From Streptomyces sp. SLBN-31 (GTDB lineage: Bacteria > Actinomycetota > Actinomycetes > Streptomycetales > Streptomycetaceae): a stretch of 64,000 nucleotides of DNA. Location: assembly GCF_006715395.1 (NCBI RefSeq), contig NZ_VFNC01000002.1:372001-436000 (forward strand), in the 5' to 3' direction. This document shows, one piece after another, positions 1-9,865 of this stretch (positions are counted from its first letter, which is position 1; each line of letters opens with the position of its first letter). The notes beneath the pieces were generated by a model. It did not search any database. It was not told where the DNA came from and saw nothing but the letters and a program-made list of their open reading frames with translations. The translations under genes were made by a program, and so were the position numbers.

Positions 1-656
1 TCGCGGACAGCCGGGCCTTGGAGGTCTGTGGTGTCCCACAGCCGTGTCTGCGGCACGGTCGGGTTGAAACGGATCTTGTACATGTGGCGGACGGTGTCAC
101 TGTCGTTGCGGCGGCCGCCGTGCCAGACGCCGTGGTGCAGCAGCAGGACCGTGCCGGCCGGGCAGGTCAGCCGGCTCTGGCCGCGCAGGTTCTGGTAACG
201 GCCGGTGTCCGACTCGTTGGTGCGGCGCAGATGGCTGCCCGGGACGACGAGCGTGCCGCCCATGTCCGCGGTGACCTCCTGCGGGTAGTACATCAGCTGC
301 ACGTCGAAGGCGTCGGTCCGCAGGTCGATGAGGGCGTCGGCGTGCAAGGGCTGCGCGCTGCCCTCATGCGGTTGACGGGTGTGCACGAAGTGGTGGTCGA
401 CCGTGGGATCGGGGCCCACCAGGCTCTCCAAAGCGCCCGCGACCGACGGCAGTTCGACGAGCCGCCGGGCGAAGGATCCCACGGGGAACGCCTTCGGCAC
501 AGCGGTGCCGTACGGAACCGGTGGCAGTCCCTCGGCGAAGACGCCGAACGCCTCCTCGTTCAGCTCACGGGGCACGACGCCGTCCAGGCGCAGGAAGCCC
601 TGTGCCACGAACCGCGCCACCTGGGCAGAGCTCAGCAGTTGTCGTGTGGTTGGCAT
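1..656 (-). CDS. Phytanoyl-CoA dioxygenase (PhyH)-family protein, C-terminus cut by window edge
   Basis: This is an Fe(II)/2-oxoglutarate-type oxygenase by family resemblance. The frame starts at an ATG at 656 (MPTTRQLLSSAQ) and runs off the left edge. The middle holds a metal-ligand pair H-A-D followed by a Gly-rich 'GGTLVVPGSH' stretch. A later 'HHGVWHGGRRN' segment could supply the distal His and Arg of the PhyH fold. It is divergent from the AraC regulator starting at 727, with about 70 bp between the starts, so that regulator probably controls it. The substrate cannot be told from sequence. The end of the protein is not visible. Confidence 0.82.
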   Translation of the reverse strand, partial: MPTTRQLLSSAQVARFVAQGFLRLDGVVPRELNEEAFGVFAEGLPPVPYGTAVPKAFPVGSFARRLVELPSVAGALESLVGPDPTVDHHFVHTRQPHEGSAQPLHADALIDLRTDAFDVQLMYYPQEVTADMGGTLVVPGSHLRRTNESDTGRYQNLRGQSRLTCPAGTVLLLHHGVWHGGRRNDSDTVRHMYKIRFNPTVPQTRLWDTTDLQGPAVR

Positions 657-726
657 ACGGCAACCGTAGGAAGAGACGGCTTGCTCGTCGTGGGCTGTAA
701 TCGGCGATCACTGGTAATTTTCCGCC

Positions 727-1512
727 ATGACACACTCCGTCGAGCTGACCCTCGACCTGCCTCCGCACGTGGAGAACGCGGGTGTGGGCATCCATGGCCA
801 CGCGGGGCCGCACGAGGTGTTCCGGCTGCCGCACCTGTGGCAGCTCCATCTGTACACCTACTCCGGCACCCTGGAGTTCGACGGCTTCCGGCATCCGATC
901 CGCCCCGGACACGTCAGCCTCGTACCGCCCGCCACAGAGGTCCACTTCCACTACGACCGCACGCCCTCCCAGCACCTGTACGCCCACTTCGCGCTGCCCG
1001 GAGACGGAGAGCGGCGCCGGATCCCTGCGATGCAGGACGCGGGAGCGGATGCCGCGATCCTCACCGCGATGCTGCGGCAGACGGTGGCCGCGGGCTCCCA
1101 CTCCCCCACCCGCGCCGCGGCGGAACTCTGGACCATGCTGTGGCGCCTGACCACCCTGGCCCGCGCCTCCGGTACCGGGGAGGGAGCCCGGCATCCCGCC
1201 CTGCGGACCGCCATGGCCCACATCGAGCAGCATCTGGCGGAGCAGTTGAGCGTCCCGGACATCGCCCGTGCCGCCGGGATCTCCCACACCCAGCTCACCC
1301 GCCTGTTCCGCAAGGACACCGGACTCACCGTCGTCGGCTACGTCCGGCGCCGCCGGATGGAACGCGCCCGGCACCTCCTGATCGCCTCGACGCTCGCCAT
1401 CCCGGCGATCGCCGCGACCGTCGGCATCCCCGACCTGCAGGCGTTCAACAAGACGTGCCACCGGGAACTGGGCGCCTCACCGCGTGCCGTCAGGCGTTCA
1501 GGAGGTCGATGA
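727..1512 (+). CDS. AraC-family transcriptional regulator
   Basis: A 261-residue DNA-binding regulator. The N-terminal 150 residues look like an AraC cupin sensing domain. Residues about 160-255 form the double helix-turn-helix, with 'SVPDIARAAGISHTQLTRLF' as the first HTH and a second ending in the family's 'F-N-K...H-R-E-L-G-A-S-P' signature. It is transcribed away from the PhyH-family oxygenase, the usual arrangement for a regulator and its target. Effector unknown. Confidence 0.88.
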   Translation: MTHSVELTLDLPPHVENAGVGIHGHAGPHEVFRLPHLWQLHLYTYSGTLEFDGFRHPIRPGHVSLVPPATEVHFHYDRTPSQHLYAHFALPGDGERRRIPAMQDAGADAAILTAMLRQTVAAGSHSPTRAAAELWTMLWRLTTLARASGTGEGARHPALRTAMAHIEQHLAEQLSVPDIARAAGISHTQLTRLFRKDTGLTVVGYVRRRRMERARHLLIASTLAIPAIAATVGIPDLQAFNKTCHRELGASPRAVRRSGGR

Positions 1513-1547
1513 GGGGCGCGTGCACGCGCTCAGTCGGCGCTCTTCGT

Positions 1548-2537
<990 letters not shown>

Positions 2538-2749
2538 GTCGTGTCCCAGCCTTTCCTGGTCCCTGTGCGCGGTTACGTCCTCGACGCTATGACTTGGAGC
2601 GCACTCCATGGCAAGTCCAACGTGCTCGTGGTGCTTCACAGATGCTCACGGTCTGCATCCCCGGCACGGGGTGGGGGTGAAGCAAGAGGCGAGGACAGGA
2701 ACGGCAGAGGAGAGACCGTGAACAGCACTGCACCGGCCGGTGATCACCG

Positions 2750-3550
2750 ATGACGAAGTGGACGCCCCGGCCCGACGGCGGGCGGCCCTCGGGGAAGCCT
2801 TGTTCCCACATCTGGGCCGCCGATCCGACGCCGCTGAGCGGGACGTGCCCGTCCTGCGCGGCGCGCGGACGTACGCCGGCCGCTCTGCTGCTCTGCCTGA
2901 CCTGCGGTCACGTGGGTTGCAGCGACAGCTCCCCCGGCGCTCACGCCACGACGCACTTCGACTCCAGCGGACACCCGGTGGCACGCTCCCTGGCACGCGG
3001 CCAGGAGTGGGCCTGGTGCTACGAGGACGAGGTGTACCTGGACCCGCTGCCCGAAGGTCCGACGCCGCGTTCCGCGCCGCGACCGCCCGAGTCGGTCTGG
3101 GACTACCCGCGACCGCCCGCCGTACGCGAGGACGACCGCCACGTGCGGGTCGAATGCGCAGGCGAGGTGGTGGCGGACACCCGGAGGGCGGTCCAGGTAC
3201 TGGAGACCAGTCATCCCCCGGTGTTCTACATCCCTCCGGCGGACGTCCGTACGGAACTTCTGATTCCATCAGTCTCGGGCCGGACCTGGTGCGAGTGGAA
3301 GGGCGCGGCCCGGTACTGGGACGTCACCGTGGGAGAGGAGGTACGCGCTCGGGCCGCTTGGAGCTATCCCCGTCCCGAGCCGGAGTACGCGATCCTCACC
3401 GACTTCCTCGCCTTCTACCCGAGCCGCATGGACCGCTGCACGGTCGCGGGCGAGGTCGTCACGGCGCAGGAGGGCGACTTCTACGGCGGCTGGATCACCT
3501 CGGAGGTGCGGGGGCCGTTCAAGGGCGGGCCGGACACCTTGATGTGGTGA
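2750..3550 (+). CDS. DUF427 protein with N-terminal UBP-type zinc finger
   Basis: A 266-residue protein of two parts. Residues about 1-85 carry the Cys/His pattern of a ZnF-UBP finger (C-P-S-C, 'LCLTCGHVGC', then H-A-T-T-H and H). Residues about 145-265 match DUF427, with the 'WCEWKGAARYWDV' core and the conserved 'FYGGW' near the end. Both parts are known together in actinomycetes, but the biochemical role is not established. It is divergent from the aldo/keto reductase. The start was chosen at ATG 2750, just after the purine-rich 2690-2720 stretch. Confidence 0.85.
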   Translation: MTKWTPRPDGGRPSGKPCSHIWAADPTPLSGTCPSCAARGRTPAALLLCLTCGHVGCSDSSPGAHATTHFDSSGHPVARSLARGQEWAWCYEDEVYLDPLPEGPTPRSAPRPPESVWDYPRPPAVREDDRHVRVECAGEVVADTRRAVQVLETSHPPVFYIPPADVRTELLIPSVSGRTWCEWKGAARYWDVTVGEEVRARAAWSYPRPEPEYAILTDFLAFYPSRMDRCTVAGEVVTAQEGDFYGGWITSEVRGPFKGGPDTLMW

Positions 3551-3600
3551 AGTCGCGCCTTCGTGCCTCGCGCCCCCATGTCGACCCCTCGCCCCGCTCG

Positions 3601-4538
3601 TCAGCGCGTGCGCACGGCGCCATACTCGGCGGCCGGCTCGTCCGCCATGCGTGCCACGGAGAACCGTTCGGCCACCAGCTTCCCGCTCGCGGCCGCGTAG
3701 CGACGTCGGTCGTCGGCGGAGGTGGCCGCGATACGCCGCAACCCCCGCATCAGCCCGGCCTGGCCGGAGGTGTCCATCAGGATGCCGTTGACCTGGTCGC
3801 GGAGGTAGTACGCGACGCCGCCGCGGCGCGGGCCGGCGACGGGAAGTCCCGAGTCCATCGCCTCCAGCACCGCGATCCCGAACTCCTCCTTCGCGCTCGG
3901 GCACACGTACCAGCAGCAGGTCGGCCGTGCGCTGCCGCAGGGCACGCTGCAGGCGGCGTACTTCGGCATTCGGCAGGGCGGGGAGCAGGGCCAGGCGTCC
4001 GGCGGCCTGCGAGCAGGGTGTCGATACGGCGGCGGATGTCGTCCTCGACGGCCGTGCCGGCGCCGGGGCTGCCGCCGACGAGGACCAGGGTCGTGGTGCG
4101 CCAGGTGTCCGTCACCAGCCAGGCCCGGACCAGCAGGTCCTGCTGCTTGACCGGGTGCAGTCGGCCCACGCACAGCAGCACGGGCAGTTCACGGTCCCGG
4201 GGGTCAAGGGCGTCGGGGCGTGTGCCGTCCCGGTAGAGCCGCTCCAGTACCGCGCGGCGCCGGTCGTCCTCGTCGGATGCGGGGCGGTAGGGAGCAATGC
4301 CCTCGGGCGGCGCGCTCGGTCCGCTTCCCTCGTTGAGGCGGGAGAGGCCGGGGAAGTGGCGGACCAGTTCCCGTGTACCGCCGCGTCCGGGGATACCGAC
4401 GACCGTGTCCGCGCGCTCGACGAGCCGGTCGGCCACGAACACCCGGTGCAGGTCCTGCCGGAGTGCGTCCGCCGCCGTCGGGTCGGCCGGATCACTCGCC
4501 CCATGGCGCTCGGCCCCGGCCGCCGTTCGTGACGCCAC
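3601..4538 (-). pseudogene. Glycosyltransferase group 1, 5'-truncated and frameshifted
   Basis: This is the remnant of a GT4-type glycosyltransferase. The upstream frame reads 'LCVGRLHPVKQQDLLVRAW' (nucleotide-sugar binding half) and 'LVLVGGSPG'. A middle piece near 3900-4000 continues only in a second frame (LPALPNAEVRRLQRAL). The last piece reads 'EEFGIAVLEAMDSGLPV' in a third frame, the usual E-x7-E motif. The N-terminal Rossmann half, about 200 residues, is absent, and the coding trace runs directly into the SDR fragment upstream. Two frameshifts plus a 5' deletion make it non-functional. Confidence 0.8.
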
Positions 4539-4539
4539 A

Positions 4540-4983
4540 TGCCCGGCGCCGGGTCAGCCCAGCGGCCTGCCCGACGCAGGCAGCGGCACCGGCGTGCCGA
4601 ACCGCACCTGGAGGCCGGGAGCGTACAGAACGCTCACGGGCTCGCCCTGCGGCCTCGACAGGCCGGCCGCCGCGACCGGCGACCGCGTCCTCCACCTCCC
4701 CGGCGGGCCCGAAGGCGGCAACTCCGACGCACACGACGACACCGTCCAGGCCGCCCAGCTCCGCGGCCGCCCAGTCGACGGTCTTCGCACAGGAATCGGC
4801 GTCCCACGCCTCGAAGGCGCGGGCGGGTACGTGCTCGCACGCCGCCGAGACACGAGTGAGGGCCTCGCGGTTACGACCGGCCAGCGCCGTGCGGACGCCG
4901 AGGGCGTGCAGACGGACGGCGAACGCCGCCCCGATCTCCCCGCCGGCACCGGGCACCAGAATCCGTGCGCCTCGTAGGTCCAT
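4540..4983 (-). pseudogene. Short-chain dehydrogenase/reductase fragment
   Basis: It starts well at ATG 4983 with 'ARILVPGAGGEIGAAFAV', a degenerate TGxxxGIG nucleotide motif, and 'GGLDGVVVCVGVAAFGPAG', equivalent to the NNAG region. After about 100 residues SDR similarity stops, and no Tyr-x3-Lys catalytic motif is present in any frame. The sequence then passes into the broken glycosyltransferase. The deletion probably removed the SDR C-terminal half and the glycosyltransferase N-terminal half together. Confidence 0.72.
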
Positions 4984-5078
4984 GCCCCGCCTCCCGATTC
5001 CGTCGACGACCTGGCACTACGTGTCTGGTTTCGCCGGTCGGCCGTCGGCCGGATGCAGGCGATGGCACGCCGGAGGAG

Positions 5079-5798
5079 TCAGCCCGCCTCTCCGTGGACG
5101 TCTCCGCCTTCCTGCCGGGCGACGGCCAGTGCGTCCGCGAGCTCCCGCAGGTCCTGCGCGCTGCGGCTGGGCGGGGTCATCGTCCGCGGGTACACGGAGG
5201 CGCCGCGCCGCAGCCACGCTCCATGCAGTCCCGCTCGCCGTGCCCCGTCGATGTCCCACGGGTGCACGGCGACCAGCATCGCCTGCTCGGGCCGAACGCC
5301 GACCCGCTCGACGGCGTACCGGTAGGCGGCCGGTGCCGGTTTCCAGCAGCGTGGGCCGCTGACGTCCGACAGGGCCTCGAAGCAGTGCAGCACTCCCGCC
5401 CTGTCCAGCAACCGCTCGGTCCCGGCGACGCTGCCGTTGGTCATCGCGGTCAGCCGATACCCCGCCTTGCTCAACTTCCGTACGCCGTCCGGCACATCGT
5501 GGTGAACGTCCAGCTGGGAGAAGCCATCCAGAATGTGCCTGGCCGCGGCCTCTTCATCTCCCGTCCACTCCCCCAGCCCGGACAGCAGCGTCCGCAGCCC
5601 GTCATGGGCCAGGGACATGAAGTCCGCATAGGCACCGGCGGCCGTCAGGGCGAAACCGTCCCGCAGCACCCCGGCGAACCAGGTCGGCAGCAGATGCCCC
5701 GGAGCGCCGACGTCCTCGAAGCGACCGCGCAGCGGCGTGAGGTCGCTGAGCGTCTCATTGACGTCGAAGACGAGGACCTGGGGCCGGTCGGCAGCCAT
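5079..5798 (-). CDS. Haloacid dehalogenase type II (HAD superfamily)
   Basis: A 239-residue HAD hydrolase. Motif I is 'VFDVNETLSDL' (nucleophile Asp near residue 11). Motif II is 'AMTNGS', motif III lies at the Lys of 'CWKPAPAAY', and motif IV is 'VHPWDIDGARRAG'. These match L-2-haloacid dehalogenases, which hydrolyse 2-haloalkanoates to hydroxyacids, though many members have unknown substrates. It lies downstream of the ArsO-like gene on the same strand, with a hairpin between them, so it is probably a separate unit. Confidence 0.87.
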   Translation of the reverse strand: MAADRPQVLVFDVNETLSDLTPLRGRFEDVGAPGHLLPTWFAGVLRDGFALTAAGAYADFMSLAHDGLRTLLSGLGEWTGDEEAAARHILDGFSQLDVHHDVPDGVRKLSKAGYRLTAMTNGSVAGTERLLDRAGVLHCFEALSDVSGPRCWKPAPAAYRYAVERVGVRPEQAMLVAVHPWDIDGARRAGLHGAWLRRGASVYPRTMTPPSRSAQDLRELADALAVARQEGGDVHGEAG

Positions 5799-5813
5799 GT
5801 TCTCCCCCTTCCT

Positions 5814-5840
5814 GGCGTCCGTACGCGGTCGTCGGACGCC
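5814..5840. terminator. Hairpin between ars flavoprotein and dehalogenase
   Basis: An 8-bp perfect inverted repeat (GGCGTCCG/CGGACGCC) with an 11-base loop lies in the 129-bp gap after the flavoprotein stop. It has no T-run, as is common in Streptomyces. Confidence 0.45.
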
Positions 5841-5927
5841 GTGGCCGTCAGGCGGCGAGTACCCGCCCTGCGTGGGGTCGCCGCGGCGTTGCCCGCGGGG
5901 GATGACGGCCGGTGGGAGCGCGGCGGG

Positions 5928-7310
5928 TCAGCAGCCGCCGGAGGTGGCCGGGGCGCCGAGGCCGATCCGGAGCGTGGCCGGGGCTCCGCAGCATCCGCCG
6001 CCTTCGCCGCCCTGGGCGGCGTCGGGGTCGTCGAACAGGCCCGCGCCACCGCATACGCCGGTCTCGGGCAGGGTCAACTCGACGCGCTCGGCGGCCTCGC
6101 GGTCGCCGGCGATGGCGGCGGTGACGGAGCGGACCTGCTCGTAGCCGGTCATCGCGAGGAACGTGGGGGCACGGCCGTAGGACTTCATGCCGACCAGGTA
6201 GACGCCCTGCTCGGGATGGGAGAGCTCGTTGACGCCGTGCGGATAGACCGTGCCGCAGGAGTGGACGTTCGGGTCGATCAGCGGGGCGAGCGCCGTCGGG
6301 GCCTGCAGGCGCTCGTCCAGGCCCAGACGGATCTCGGAGAGGAACGACAGGTCGGGTCGGAAGCCGGTCAGGACAATCACCTCGTCGACCGGGTCGAGAC
6401 GGCGGCCGTCCTCGGCGACCAGGACCAGCCGGTCGTCGGTGGCGCGCTCGACGGCCTCGATGCGGAAGCCCGTGGCCGCGCCGGCGTGTCCGTTGTCGAC
6501 GGCGGCCTTGGCCCGCAGCCCGAGGGCGCCGCGCGCGGGGAGCTGGTCGGCCGCGCCGCCGCCGTAGGTGTCCGTGCCGATGCCGCGCCGGAGGATCCAC
6601 ACCGCGTGCGTGGCGGGGGCCTCCTCGGCCAGGTCGGCGAGGAGGGCGAGGGCGGTGAACGCCGAGGCGCCCGAGCCGACGACAGCGGTCCGCTTGCCGG
6701 CGTACCGGGCGCGCACGGACGGGTCACCCAGGTCGGGGACACGGTAGGAGATCCGGTCGGCGGCGGCCTTCTCACCGAGGGCGGGCAGTCCGTCCGCGCC
6801 CATCGGACCGGGCGTGGACCAGGTGCCGGAGGCGTCGAGGACGGCGCGGGCGGTGATCCGCTCCTCGCGGCCGTCCGTGGTGCGGATGTGCACGGTGAAG
6901 GGCTGCTCGTCGCGGCCGGAGTCGACGATGCGGTCACGGCCCGCGCGGGCGACGCCGGTGACCGTGGTGCCGTAGCGGACCTTGTCTCCCAGGACGTCGG
7001 CGAGCGGTTGCAGATACTTCTCGGCCCAGTCGCCGCCGGTCGGATACGTGGCACCGTCGGGGCGGGTCCAGCCGGTCGGGGCGAGCAGCTTCTCGGCGGC
7101 GGGGTCGGTGACCTCGGCCCACGGGGAGAACAGCCGGACATGCGCCCAGGCCCGTACGGCGGTACCGGCGGAGGGTCCGGCCTCGAGGACCAGCGGTTCG
7201 ATGCCGCGCTCGACGAGGTGGGCAGCGGCGGCCAGACCGATGGGTCCGGCGCCGACGACCACGACTGGCGGCTGCTCGGACGTGGGCAGGCTGGTGATGG
7301 GCACAGCCAC
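5928..7310 (-). CDS. arsO: ArsO-like FAD-dependent monooxygenase of the arsenic locus
   Basis: A 460-residue flavoprotein monooxygenase. It has an N-terminal FAD motif 'VVVVGAGPIGLAAAAHL', a second Rossmann motif 'TAVVGSGASAFTALALL' for NADPH, and 'VIVLTGFRPDLSFL' near the C-terminal half. The GTG at 7310 is preferred because AAGGGGA sits just upstream. The C-terminus is Cys-rich (a V-C-G-G, a C-C pair and a final Cys), which could bind arsenite. It is divergent from an ArsR gene with repeats in the shared promoter. ArsO-type proteins are associated with arsenic resistance; the exact reaction here is inferred. Confidence 0.82.
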   Translation of the reverse strand: MAVPITSLPTSEQPPVVVVGAGPIGLAAAAHLVERGIEPLVLEAGPSAGTAVRAWAHVRLFSPWAEVTDPAAEKLLAPTGWTRPDGATYPTGGDWAEKYLQPLADVLGDKVRYGTTVTGVARAGRDRIVDSGRDEQPFTVHIRTTDGREERITARAVLDASGTWSTPGPMGADGLPALGEKAAADRISYRVPDLGDPSVRARYAGKRTAVVGSGASAFTALALLADLAEEAPATHAVWILRRGIGTDTYGGGAADQLPARGALGLRAKAAVDNGHAGAATGFRIEAVERATDDRLVLVAEDGRRLDPVDEVIVLTGFRPDLSFLSEIRLGLDERLQAPTALAPLIDPNVHSCGTVYPHGVNELSHPEQGVYLVGMKSYGRAPTFLAMTGYEQVRSVTAAIAGDREAAERVELTLPETGVCGGAGLFDDPDAAQGGEGGGCCGAPATLRIGLGAPATSGGC

Positions 7311-7377
7311 GGGATTCCCCTTTGCTTCGACGTTCGTCGATGAGTACGCGGCCAGCATGCCAACTGATTCGACGGAC

Positions 7378-7443
7378 GTCAACATAGACATTCATCTAAT
7401 CACCCCTCCTGGTTCGACATGTGTCAACATAGATGCATGTCGA
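7378..7443. promoter_or_regulatory. Divergent ars promoter with two ArsR-like repeats
   Basis: A 12-base element GTCAACATAGAC/GTCAACATAGAT occurs at 7378 and again at 7423, 45 bp apart. It is followed by TTCAT and GCATGTC respectively. The second copy overlaps the start of arsR at 7437. The layout fits operators for ArsR controlling both directions. Confidence 0.5.
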
Positions 7444-7814
7444 ACACCAAGGCGCTGCCGCTGCTGGAAACCGTCGCCGGGGAGGAAGCGGCGCCGTGCT
7501 GCCCGCCCCTCACCGAGCGTCCGTTCACCGCGGACGAGGCGGAGACCGCCGCGCGCATGTTCAAGGCCCTCGGTGATCCGGTACGGCTGAGGCTGTTCTC
7601 CGCGGTCGCCTCGCACGAGGGCGGCGAGGCGTGCGTGTGCGACATCTCCGACGTCGGGGTCTCGCAGCCGACCGTGTCCCACCATCTGAAGAAGCTCAAG
7701 GACGCCGGTCTGCTCAGTTCCGAACGGCGTGGTACCTGGGTCTACTACCGGGTCGAGCCGTCCGTCCTGGCCACGATGGGCAGGCTGCTGACCATTCCGT
7801 CGTCCGGAGCCTGA
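7437..7814 (+). CDS. arsR: ArsR-family metalloregulator
   Basis: A 125-residue winged-helix repressor. The metal-site signature 'CVCDISD' sits in helix alpha-3, followed by the recognition helix 'SQPTVSHHLKKL' and the wing 'RRGTWVYYRV'. An additional C-C pair near residue 20 could take part in As(III) or Sb(III) sensing. The ATG at 7437 lacks a Shine-Dalgarno sequence and lies on top of an operator-like repeat, suggesting a leaderless transcript. It is divergent from arsO and convergent with acr3. Confidence 0.9.
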   Translation: MSNTKALPLLETVAGEEAAPCCPPLTERPFTADEAETAARMFKALGDPVRLRLFSAVASHEGGEACVCDISDVGVSQPTVSHHLKKLKDAGLLSSERRGTWVYYRVEPSVLATMGRLLTIPSSGA

Positions 7815-7842
7815 GCAGGAAGCCACGCACGCCGGGTGACTG

Positions 7843-8949
7843 TCAGCCCTCCTGCGGTGCGAGCGTGAGCTGCCGGGCGGCCGCGAACCTGCGCCGCCAG
7901 GCGAGGGAGACATAGACGAGCGCGACCAGGACGGGCACCTCGATCAGCGGGCCGACGACGCCGGACAGCGCCTGGCCGGAGGTGGCGCCGAAGGTGGCGA
8001 TGGCGACCGCGATCGCCAGCTCGAAGTTGTTGCCCGCGGCGGTGAAGGCGAGGGTGGCGGTGCGGTCGTAGGCCAGGCCGATGGCCTTGCCCAGGGCGAA
8101 GGTGCCGAACCACATGATCGCGAAGTAGGCCAGCAGCGGCAGGGCGATGCGGGCCACATCCAGGGGCCGCGAAGTGATCGTCTTTCCTTGCAGGGCGAAG
8201 AGGACGACGATCGTGAAGAGCAGGCCGTACAGCGCCCAGGGGCCGATCCGCGGCAGGAAGCGCGTCTCGTACCCTTCGCGGCCCAGCTTCCGTTCGCCGA
8301 TACGGCGGGTGAGGAAACCGGCCAGCAGCGGGACACCGAGGAAGATGACGACGTTCAGGGCGATCTTCCCCATGGAGATGTCCAGGTGCCGGCCGTCGCC
8401 CAATCCCAGCCAGCCGGGCAGCAGTTCGAGGTAGAACCAGCCGAGCAGGCCGAACGCGAGGACCTGGAAGACCGAGTTGAGCGCGACGAGCACGGCGGCC
8501 GCCTCGCGGTCACCGCATGCGAGGTCGTTCCAGATGATGACCATGGCGATGCAGCGGGCGAGCCCTACGACGATCAGGCCGGTGCGGTACTCGGGAAGGT
8601 CCGGCAGGAAGATCCACGCCAGCGCGAACATCACGGCCGGGCCGATCAGCCAGTTGATGACCAGCGACGAGATCATGAGCCGCCTGTCACCGGTGACGGC
8701 GTCGAGCCTGTCGTAGCGGACCTTGGCCAGGACCGGGTACATCATGACCAGCAGGCCGAGGGCGATCGGCAGGGAGACGCCGCCCATCTCGACCTCGGCG
8801 AGGGCGTCGTTCAGGCCGGGGACGGCCCGGCCGAGTCCGAGGCCGGCGGCCATGGCGGCCAGGATCCAGACGGCGAGGAAGCGGTCGAGCGTCGACAGCT
8901 TCGCGACGACCGAGGACTCCCCGGCGGTCGTGGTCTGTGTGCGGGTCAC
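7843..8949 (-). CDS. arsB: Acr3-type arsenite efflux transporter
   Basis: A 368-residue inner-membrane exporter of arsenite, of the Acr3 (BASS-related) family and not the E. coli ArsB fold. About ten hydrophobic segments are visible. The family signatures 'ARCIAMVIIWNDLACGD' (containing the essential thiolate Cys) and 'AAGNNFELAIAVAI' are both present. The GTG start at 8949 overlaps the stop of the upstream ArsR gene by GTGA, so the two are translationally coupled. Confidence 0.92.
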   Translation of the reverse strand: MTRTQTTTAGESSVVAKLSTLDRFLAVWILAAMAAGLGLGRAVPGLNDALAEVEMGGVSLPIALGLLVMMYPVLAKVRYDRLDAVTGDRRLMISSLVINWLIGPAVMFALAWIFLPDLPEYRTGLIVVGLARCIAMVIIWNDLACGDREAAAVLVALNSVFQVLAFGLLGWFYLELLPGWLGLGDGRHLDISMGKIALNVVIFLGVPLLAGFLTRRIGERKLGREGYETRFLPRIGPWALYGLLFTIVVLFALQGKTITSRPLDVARIALPLLAYFAIMWFGTFALGKAIGLAYDRTATLAFTAAGNNFELAIAVAIATFGATSGQALSGVVGPLIEVPVLVALVYVSLAWRRRFAAARQLTLAPQEG

Positions 8950-9254
8950 GGGCAGGCCCTCTTGTTGTCGGCGGCGCGGCGAGCGGACTCGGCCAGTTCG
9001 GCGAACTGGCCGGCGAGCGAGGCGATGACGTCGGGGCGCAGCTTGTAGTACAGGTACCGGCCGCACGGTTCGGTCTCCACGACCCCGGCCTCACGCAGCA
9101 CTCTCAAGTGGTTGGAGAGGTTGGTCTGCTTCGCACCGGTCTCCTCGATGAGGTGGGTGCTGCAGAGGGTCTCCCGCGCCAGCAGGGTGACGATCCGCAG
9201 GCGCAGCGGGTCCGCCAGAACCCGCATCAGATCAGTGTCGACCGGCGTCATCAT
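8946..9254 (-). CDS. arsR: ArsR-family repressor, second copy
   Basis: A 102-residue winged-helix repressor, quite different in sequence from the ArsR at 7437. The DNA-contact helix is 'KQTNLSNHLRVLREAG' and the wing is 'GRYLYYKL'. Cysteines occur in 'ETLCSTHL', 'ETEPCGRY' and at the C-terminus, so its ligand site differs from the CVC type. It is translationally coupled to acr3 and divergent from arsC, with a 117-bp shared promoter containing a repeated GATACTG. Confidence 0.88.
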   Translation of the reverse strand: MMTPVDTDLMRVLADPLRLRIVTLLARETLCSTHLIEETGAKQTNLSNHLRVLREAGVVETEPCGRYLYYKLRPDVIASLAGQFAELAESARRAADNKRACP

Positions 9255-9371
9255 GGGCTGATACTGTCACATCATTCGATACTGATACCAGCCAGCACTG
9301 ATCCGTCCGACCCGCATCGCCCCGTCATCCGGCCCCGCGTGCGTTCTTGGTCCACCGACGAAGGAAGAACG

Positions 9372-9791
9372 ATGACCTCCAGCCCGCTCGCGTCCGTGCT
9401 GTTCGTCTGCGTCCACAACGCCGGCCGTTCGCAGATGGCCGCCGGATTCCTCGACCACCTCGCGGGCGGCCGGATCGAGGTCCGCTCCGCCGGCTCCGTC
9501 CCCGGTGACCAGGTCAACCCGGCCGCGGTCGAGGCCATGCGGGAGGTGGGCGTCGACATCTCCGCGGCCAAGCCGAAGATCCTGACCACGGAGGCCGTCC
9601 AGGCGTCCGACTACGTCATCACCATGGGCTGCGGCGATGCCTGCCCGGTCTTCCCCGGCAAGACCTACCTCGACTGGGCCCTTGAGGACCCGGCGGGCAA
9701 GGGCGTCGAGGCCGTACGCCCCATCCGAGACGAGATCCGCAAGCGCATCGAGGCACTGATCGCCGAGATCGACGCGAAGCAGGAGGCGTGA
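9372..9791 (+). CDS. arsC: Arsenate reductase, low-molecular-weight phosphatase type
   Basis: A 139-residue cytoplasmic reductase converting arsenate to arsenite for export. The N-terminal P-loop 'CVHNAGRSQ' is the LMW-PTP CX5R active site. A second redox pair is seen in 'MGCGDACPVFPG', as in thioredoxin- or mycoredoxin-coupled ArsC enzymes. The start at 9372 follows AAGGAAG. It is divergent from arsR2-acr3, which completes a uptake-independent detoxification set. Confidence 0.93.
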   Translation: MTSSPLASVLFVCVHNAGRSQMAAGFLDHLAGGRIEVRSAGSVPGDQVNPAAVEAMREVGVDISAAKPKILTTEAVQASDYVITMGCGDACPVFPGKTYLDWALEDPAGKGVEAVRPIRDEIRKRIEALIAEIDAKQEA

Positions 9792-9865
9792 CCTCGGGAC
9801 GATGTGCATCCGGCCCGCTCGGCATACCGCGGGAGCTGAAGCCCTGACGGTCTGTCGGGGAGAAC

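Noticed and set aside
4965..7343. 792-codon plus-strand frame
   Set aside because: Antisense to the haloacid dehalogenase and the ArsO-like gene, both with intact catalytic motifs.
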